Shown piece after piece: positions 57,601 to 64,000 of a stretch of DNA of 64,000 nt. Numbering within the stretch: the first letter of the stretch is position 1; each line of letters begins with the position of its first letter. The notes under the pieces were generated by a model. The model was not told the DNA's origin and searched no databases. It saw only the letters and a list, made by a program, of their open reading frames with translations. This DNA comes from Branchiostoma lanceolatum (Eukaryota; Chordata; Leptocardii; Amphioxiformes; Branchiostomatidae), in contig NC_089723.1 in the NCBI RefSeq assembly GCF_035083965.1, forward strand, positions 29,639,193 through 29,703,192, written 5' to 3'. The position numbers and the translations under genes are program-made.

Positions 57601-59235
57601 ATGTCAACTTTCTTGCTTATAACAGTTATCCAGTTACGATTGTTTACAAATGGTAGGACGCACTAGTACTGAAAACATTGGGCCCCTTGAGGAATCTATT
57701 CGTTGGTAGAATGGAGCTATTTCACCGCCATGTTGGTGTCGTTGTTTGCATTTCACTGAATCGTACCTCAAACAGAAACAACATTTTTATGTATTCTCCG
57801 TGTTCTTCCAGTGTTCTCTTCTACAACCTAGACATTCAAATCATTCAACAGTGGTTATCTATAATGGTCAGAAGATCTTTGAACATTCAAAAACCCCGGA
57901 ATTTCGATTCATTGACATTCTAGTAGGGACGCCAACGTGGCGGCGGACACAGCGATGACGTCACTTGCAAACGATCTACAGAAATGAACCCTGGTTGTAT
58001 CCATTGCTTTACAGGCTGCACCGGACCTCTTGCCTACCGCCTTGCTGCTGCCTATCCAGAGGCATCTGTCTCGGTATTTGATCTGCCTTTCGTGATCAAG
58101 CTTGCCGAGGACAAACGCCCAGCCGGTGACCACATCGAGCGGGTATCTTTTATCCCAGGTAGGCCCAAATTTGAAGGAATTTGTTGCAATTTGAGTCTTA
58201 CTTTCCCTCTCCACATTTAAATTCGTCAGTGACATCTATGGCGACACGCTCAAATTTGTCACTGACTGACGAAAGGCAGTGGATGCTACCTGAAGCGGCT
58301 GACCGTTTACAAATCTATACGGTTGTCTGAGTAACTGTTATAATGTGTATGTAACAATCAAATAGTATCATCTTGTACCTGGATGTCCAACCTTAAACGT
58401 TTTAGTACTCAACAAATTTTCGCTCGCTAGATAATGCTAACCTGTAGTTCAACCCAGTCAAATAGATGAAGCTGAGACCGTCTCTCCTACAGCCTTTTTC
58501 ATGTTTGAATGACCAATCACTTATAGGACACGTGACCTCATCAACATTCTTACCGCCGTTACGTGTGTTTTGGTTTTGTAACATCTTTTTAATATTTCAA
58601 AGGATTAATCTAGAAAAAAAAGTTGTAGTCCTCTTTCAATCTTCATAAAGCAACGTTTCCGTTCTAAATAGGCGACTTTTTCGGAGATGATCCTCTCCCT
58701 GCAGCAGATCTGTACGTGTTGTGCCGCATACTCCACGACTGGACTGATGATAAGGCTCTCAAAATACTGACCAAGATTCACCAAAGTCTCCCTCCAGGTA
58801 CGTAGAGTTGATTATCTGGTGTGGTCTGGACCTTGGCAACTAAAACTGTATCATCATATAGCTAGAAACAGTCATCCAATCAGATGCCCGCATTTTAAAT
58901 TTGATTTGGAGATCGAGATACTATTGGCCAGCCAACATCCGTGGGTCGCTACGCTCAGCGGTTTATTAGGTGGTTGTAGGAAGTGAGTAGTAACCCTTTA
59001 ATCACTTCCTTCAGGGGGAGGGGTGTTGATCGCTGATACATTGCTGGAAGACGACAAGACTGGACCGGAGGTGAGCCACAAGTACGACCTGCACATGATG
59101 CTGGTTGCGGGGAGCGGGGAGCGATCCGGACAAGAGCTCAAACGGATGCTGAATACGGCTGGATTCACCGAGGTGGTCATCAGGAACAACAGCTATCCAT
59201 TTGGTCACATTCTCGCACGTAAACAACGTGTGTAG
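54655..59235 (+). CDS. Acetylserotonin O-methyltransferase-like enzyme
   Basis: Seven exons in phase: 54655-54717, 55284-55461, 56819-57020, 57408-57517, 58015-58158, 58672-58797 and 59015-59235, giving 347 residues (human ASMT has 345). The N-terminal part is the winged-helix dimerisation region (SSLKLGIFSLLE, TDATRRLLDACAGQGLLEK). The SAM-binding loop is DVGGCTGPLAYRLA near residues 180-192, with Cys in place of a usual Gly or Ser. VFDLP is the acidic ribose-binding strand. The catalytic pair lies in LCRILHDWTDD (His254, Asp255), matching the ASMT/COMT-type active site. In vertebrates ASMT makes melatonin from N-acetylserotonin; the substrate here is unproven, since invertebrate relatives can methylate other hydroxyindoles or phenols. 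Acts in the cytosol. AATAAA-type signals follow at about 59338 and 59398. Confidence 0.9.
58252..58340 (-). repeat. Dispersed ~75-bp motif, copy 6
   Basis: Reverse orientation: GTCACTGACTGACGAAAGGC, AGTGGATGCTACCTGAAGCG, GCTGACCGTTTACAAATC, then TGAGTAACTG. It lies in an intron of the ASMT-like gene. Confidence 0.7.
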
Positions 59236-62089
59236 GACCAGGGAGTCTGTACCTAATTACAGCGTGTTCAAAAAAACAACAACAAAACTAAACTGGCTGG
59301 GTGCAAATCTATCTGTAAGGAAATAAGGATGTCTGAAAATAAAACTAAAACTCTTAAGAGACTCTCTAAGTCAGTCTTAAGATCGTATGAGCTATACCAA
59401 TAAATCGTGTAATGACTGAAATGTATACTGATGGTAATACGTGTAATAACATCGATATCTGAGATTCTCTACATTTCAATGGACGGCTGCTAGGGGGGTG
59501 ATTTTCAGTCAGGCTATGCTATCAGACTATCTAATACTTCACTCTTTACAGAGCTGGGACGAAGACAAAGTTCGGTCTACAGTAAATCTTGACATGCCAT
59601 ACAGTGTATCTTTCCGGTCCTTTCCGCATAATCATGTTTCAGTTTCAATACGGCTGCTTACGAATCTGTCAATGTTCACAACAATCGACCCACCCATGTC
59701 TACTGCTGTACAATACAGGGTAACACGATTGTCATTTGTAGGCTCATAACTCAGAGAGTTGACCATTTCCCTGCTGCCCAATTCTGTAACCAATACTCGG
59801 AGAACGAGGGGCCAAACGGCTACTTCAGTGTTTAAGATGATGCAGTTAATTCGGAAACTTTTAGCTAGCCCAGGGGGAGAATGTGATACCTTTGTTTGGA
59901 TAAGTTGTCCTACAACATTATCACTCAAGTAAGTGACAGTTTAATTGATCATGTTGTCGACTAATTACCCACTGCAGGTCAGCAGACTATCTGAGAATAA
60001 CAATAGAATATTTACAAACTTCTGTCACTGCAACAAGTCTTCGGAAATGATGTTTAGATGAATGTAGGTGACGCTTCTACGCGCGGTCACGATGTTACAT
60101 GGTCTCCTCTCGCGGTGTCTAGAAGTTGATCCTTTTTATGTCATCTAGTGTTTTTGCACAAAGTCTTAAAGGCCTTCCTAAATGTACGTGAAAACGTCTG
60201 AAACTGTTTGGGAAAGTATTCACTGGTTTTAAGACAAAAATCCTGTATATTATATGTTCGTATTTTTACATGCCGGGAGTATATACCCTATCAGAGCCTA
60301 ATCTGCAGTACCGCTCCTGACTTGTTCAGCACATCTATACGTAAAGGATGTACAACGATCGTGGTTGTGGTTGTGGTAGGGAGGGTGTTTACTGATGTAT
60401 TGACTTTCTTTGCCTTATTCAAAAGATGGCTGTGATTACTTGTAACCAGATGAGGAGAAAGTGACACTGTCTCAAGTATAAATTTTGATTAATTGGCTTG
60501 CAGTAACGTAGCGCTACCAGTTATCGCACGCTATCAATTATCATCCACTTTGGGTCATGCAAACATGTCGAGGTATACTGTGTAAAAGCCAGTCCCCATG
60601 AGCAATAAAGAACGACATAAGTATGTTCCATAGCAATGGCTCTCCTGTATGCAAAGCAACGAAATGTGTTTACATCCAGCGACACGACAGAATAAACTCC
60701 TGAAGTCATAACAACAAGTTACCTGGACACCGCGCACTTCAACAGTTTTTATAACTAATACAATAGCTAATATGTTTTAAAAGTAGCTGACATTAAGCCT
60801 TTCTTCGTTATTCAAAGTATCTGGTGTTCGCGGTTTGAAACTCTTATATTTTATATAGCTTATACTGTTGACGACATCGTTGGGATGAAAACAAATGAAA
60901 AAGATATTCTGACTATCCATGTGATCTTGATTTAAACCGCTTGTTTTTTTAATATCTTATTTTCTTGAACATTGGATGTAAGGTACATGAAAATAGCATG
61001 ATGTCATAACTATTGAATCTGATGTGTTTTCATATTTAACTTACCAATGAGGAGGTAAGGGTGTCGATTTGTATTCGATTGATAGACAAGGGGTGGTGTG
61101 TGGTGGTGTGAAAAAAGTCATGCAAACCCTTCGTGCGGAGGGGGTGGGTTTAGGAGTGTTGATTTGAACCCTTGTTTGGATTATTATAATCTCCGTAGCT
61201 GGCATGTTGGCTGATAACGTGCTATTTTCTGATTGTATATTACAAATAAGCCTGCTATGGTCTCTAGGCTTATAACACCTTAACACCACGGTATCAACTG
61301 GGCATAGCTCATTTGGCCGACGTTCGCATGAATTGTGACGCCGGCTTAAAGGGTTAGGAAAATTTTCGGGACCGAGAAAAAGCGGTCGCCATGGCCAGGT
61401 GGTCGCGTTGAAGAGGTGGTCATCTAGGGAAGTTTGACTGTAACACCACTCATAAAGACAAACAATCAGTTGTATAGTTATATATATTTTTTAATCAGAA
61501 GATAAGTAACATGATAGCATACGTTCTTGTACCCTGTTTCTGACTGCATGTCAAAGTAACGGGAGGCTTTTCCTCATTCAGTGTTACAGAAATGATTACA
61601 TCAGCCCTTTTGTACTATCAAGTGGAAAGTCAGTGTAAATCTAAATTTTTCATAAAAGCAGCTGTGCGTCATATCACAAAATGGCTTTGTCTTCACACAC
61701 ATTTCTTGATGTGCTAGATTTTACAGCTGTCGGGCTACATACACATGGAACTGGTTCAGACCTATGCGTACTGGTTATATTAATCAACACAATATACGAA
61801 TGTTGGCCGTTGGGTATCACAAAAATGGCTAGTATAGCATCTAGCCATGCTATTTGTTACACTATCTTGTTCTATCCGCAGTATAAACGTCAAACATACC
61901 AAACCTTTCAATGTTGTCATTGTTAGTTACATACATGATGGTGGGTTATCATATTCATTTCCTTCTTAATTTGCTGCATGTTTTTTTTAGCAGTTCCAAC
62001 ATTTTTCAATTAGCGGCACTTCATGATTCAGGGGAGAACCCATTTGACATTACTACTGCATGCTGCTCTACTGTCACGGTACTGTAATG
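59236..62089. other. Intergenic sequence with no gene recognised
   Basis: Contains the ASMT-like 3' untranslated region and otherwise AT-rich sequence. ORFs of 60-98 codons occur on both strands, but none shows a domain, motif or plausible splice partner. Confidence 0.5.
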
Positions 62090-62338
62090 TTACTGTATGC
62101 TAATTTCTGACTTGTGTGTTGTGACGATCATTAATTGAAAATGGACAAACACCAAAAACAACTTCGGTTTCAGTGCCTCAACAGCTTTGTACTTCAGGAC
62201 CACAGCTGCATTTGCAACCTGGCACTCTCTCAGCCCCACCAGAATGATGTCTGATGCCCTTTGACACAAGCGTTTCTGCCCATCAAAGCACATAGCCTCC
62301 AGCCTGCCATTCCTAACATCTCTGTACTTGTTGCAAAA
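62090..62338 (-). CDS. Possible exon of unknown gene
   Basis: Open for 82 codons on the minus strand after an AG acceptor at 62339. The peptide ([20 protein letters not shown], then [20 protein letters not shown]) has a balanced composition and Cys residues suggestive of real coding sequence, perhaps from an old transposon or gene. It ends in a stop at 62090. I know of no match, and it could be chance. Confidence 0.22.
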   Translation of the reverse strand, partial: FCNKYRDVRNGRLEAMCFDGQKRLCQRASDIILVGLRECQVANAAVVLKYKAVEALKPKLFLVFVHFQLMIVTTHKSEISIQ

Positions 62339-62610
62339 CTGGGGCAGTCACGGGCTAATTCTTTTCTCCATACGATTCTGAGGTCTTTTTTATCATTCTT
62401 TTTTTTTGGGGGGGGGGGGACTCGTCTTTTGACGAAATGGATAATTGAAATGGGACCATATGGGAACTTAAATAACAGAGAGGAGGAAAACGTAGACGGA
62501 TGGCCAAAATGTAGGAGCTGGATAAAAAGGGTCGCGGCTGATCATGAGTTACATCTTAAACAGAACAGGGACAGATGGGTTGGAGTGGGAAGGGACGGTG
62601 TGGGAGGGGC

Positions 62611-63052
62611 TTAAGTCTGTGGTGACCAGGGCGTATAGTCGGGGAGGGGGGCGTACGGCAGGGGAGGATTGGTGTTGTCGAGGAACTGTGAGATGGGCTG
62701 GGAAGGGGCGGTGTCTGAGGCGGGATAATAAGGGGCGGCGGTGGGGTTCAGTGCAGAAGGGGTGGAGACGGGAACAGAGGGGGTGGACTGGGAAGGGGCG
62801 GTGTATGAGCTGGGGTAAAAAGGGAGGGCGGTGGGGTCTAGTTCACTAGGGGTGGAGACTGGGACAGAGGGGATGGATTGGGACGGGACGTCGAGCGTCC
62901 AGGGGGGGTAATCAGGCAGGGGGACATATGGCAGAGGGGGGTTGGTGTTGTCGAGGAATAGGGAGGTACATCCGGGTGGCAGAGGGGGGTGGATATGAAC
63001 ATAGGGGCAGACGGAAGCGGTGGGGTGCTCGGTGTCAGGATGGGTGCGGGAT
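62611..63052 (-). CDS. Proline-rich C-terminal exon of an unidentified gene
   Basis: On the minus strand an acceptor (TTGCTTTCACAG, ending at 63053) opens 442 bases with no stop until TAA at 62611-62613: one base completing a codon, then 146 codons. It lacks an ATG in the right place, so it must be a terminal exon. The peptide is rich in Pro, Ser, Thr and Tyr and internally repeated: FLDNTNPPLPYVPLPDYPPW near the start recurs as FLDNTNPPLPYAPLPDYTPW near the end, and two middle units share PSVPVSTPS followed by an L(D/N)PTA block. LPxY-type motifs could bind WW domains or be tyrosine-phosphorylated. It could be the cytoplasmic tail of a membrane protein. Upstream exons should lie beyond 63053 or outside the window; I could not place them. 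On the plus strand this is a G-rich tract. Confidence 0.55.
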
Positions 63053-63723
63053 CTGTGAAAGCAAGAATCTCATCATGAATCAGCTGTGAAAAAAAAGAAA
63101 ATCAATATAAAAATGTAGAGTCTTCAGCAAACTCACTGACATTGCACTATGTTACTTTTGCTTTTCAGTCTAGTATGCAATTGATTTTTATGAGATTACT
63201 TGCAAAGCAAAACAATATGGATTACAAGAAGAATGAAAGACATAGATAAATTCGGAATGATTACTATTCTTGATCTAAATCTACCTAAGACATCTAAAGG
63301 GCTTGACTTCCTTTCTGTATGCAATACTAGGAGTTGAATTGTCCAACGTTTTGGTAGATGAACGGATTGGACGACTCAAGAAAGAAGATGATTTTGTTGT
63401 TTGGTGAGATGTGAGAAGCTTGCGGCAATGTTGGAGTCGTCTATGACTAATTTACCAATTTTAAGGTATTTTGGACATATTGACACAAAAAATGTACGGT
63501 ATTTAACGCTACTTCACCGAAGTCCGATAAAACCGAGTTCCTTCCGATAAAATCTAATTGAAACCAATCTGGCAACACAATAAACAATAATTTTCTGTTA
63601 GATGCCAATATCATACATTACCTTTGTCACGCTGTATGACCCTATACATGTTATATTTGCTGCTGATACCATCATGTTATTGATGCTGCATCTATCATAT
63701 ATCACGTTTTTAGAAATCCCGTA
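63053..63723. other. Probable intron of the Pro-rich gene
   Basis: AT-rich sequence with no clear exon. It borders the third transposon copy. Confidence 0.35.
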
Positions 63724-64000
63724 TAACGTTTGGTAACATAAATTCGCGGGGTACTTAAATTCGCGATTTTTTGAAAACGGGGTATTTAGGGATATGTGCT
63801 AGATGCAAAATCAGTTATAACGCCAGCAATGTAAACCGGATAGACAAACGTATTCAGAACACTGGCTGAAAAGCTTCGATAACCATGCATTAGAAGTTGG
63901 CGACGTCAAAAACTCTCCGTCCCTTATTGACAGAGTCTGGGGGCTTCGTGGGAGAATCACACTGCACGGTTGTTCGCTGGTTTATAAGACAAATGTCACA
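63724..64000. mobile_element. 1.1 kb inverted-repeat transposon, copy 3 (cut by window end)
   Basis: Begins TAACGTTTGGTAACATAAAT and follows the first 277 bp of copies 1 and 2 in order (GCTAGATGCAA, AAAAGCTTCGATAACC, TTCGTGGGAGAAT), with somewhat more differences. Like copy 2 it reads TTCGCTGGTTTATAAGACAA where copy 1 differs, so copy 1 is the derived one at that point. Confidence 0.88.

Noticed and set aside
61681-61926. 81-codon ORF with hydrophobic stretches
   Set aside because: No recognisable motif, no splice context, and length within chance expectation for AT-rich DNA.
62544-62849. Plus-strand Gly/Arg/Trp-rich ORF
   Set aside because: It is the complement of the Pro-rich minus-strand exon and has a low-complexity composition.

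Overview
The window is animal genomic DNA: GT-AG introns interrupt every multi-exon gene, AATAAA signals lie downstream of stops, and the space between exons is dense with short inverted-repeat transposons and SINEs. The gene set (a DEATH-NACHT-LRR receptor, an aquaglyceroporin, an acetylserotonin O-methyltransferase-like enzyme, the RNA polymerase III subunit RPC7, STK35/PDIK1L-like kinases and an EGF/TSP1 membrane protein) fits an invertebrate deuterostome. A lancelet (Branchiostoma) is my best inference, but no sequence search was possible.

Layout. 1-3027: 5' part of a minus-strand gene with an N-terminal WW domain; a 1.1 kb inverted-repeat transposon sits in its second intron and is itself split by a 586 bp element. 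5140-12620: a tandem duplication of a kinase gene. The left copy is a wreck whose glycine-rich tail has grown into a 30-bp minisatellite; the right copy is intact and ends in a hydrophobic glycine-zipper-like tail. 13460-17996: a two-exon minus-strand gene I do not recognise. 20106-36559: an aquaglyceroporin with two homologous candidate first exons 10.8 kb apart; a seven-exon minus-strand gene (signal peptide, uncharacterised domain, TSP1, three EGF, transmembrane) lies wholly between them. 38850-42664: RPC7 (POLR3G/POLR3GL type), again with two homologous first exons, each exactly 41 codons. 44674-46676: a nested palindromic transposon cluster. 46949-52157: the NLR-type receptor, with a Myb/SANT-coding inverted-repeat element in intron 1. 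54655-59235: the seven-exon ASMT-like gene. 62611-63052: a proline-rich terminal exon of a minus-strand gene that probably continues beyond the window.

The genes do not form a pathway. The themes are repeated first exons (two unrelated genes) and heavy traffic of short DNA transposons. One insertion can be dated relative to its host because an unoccupied paralogous site lies 25 kb away. Exon boundaries were read by eye from splice signals and checked for continuous reading phase; none is supported by transcript data.
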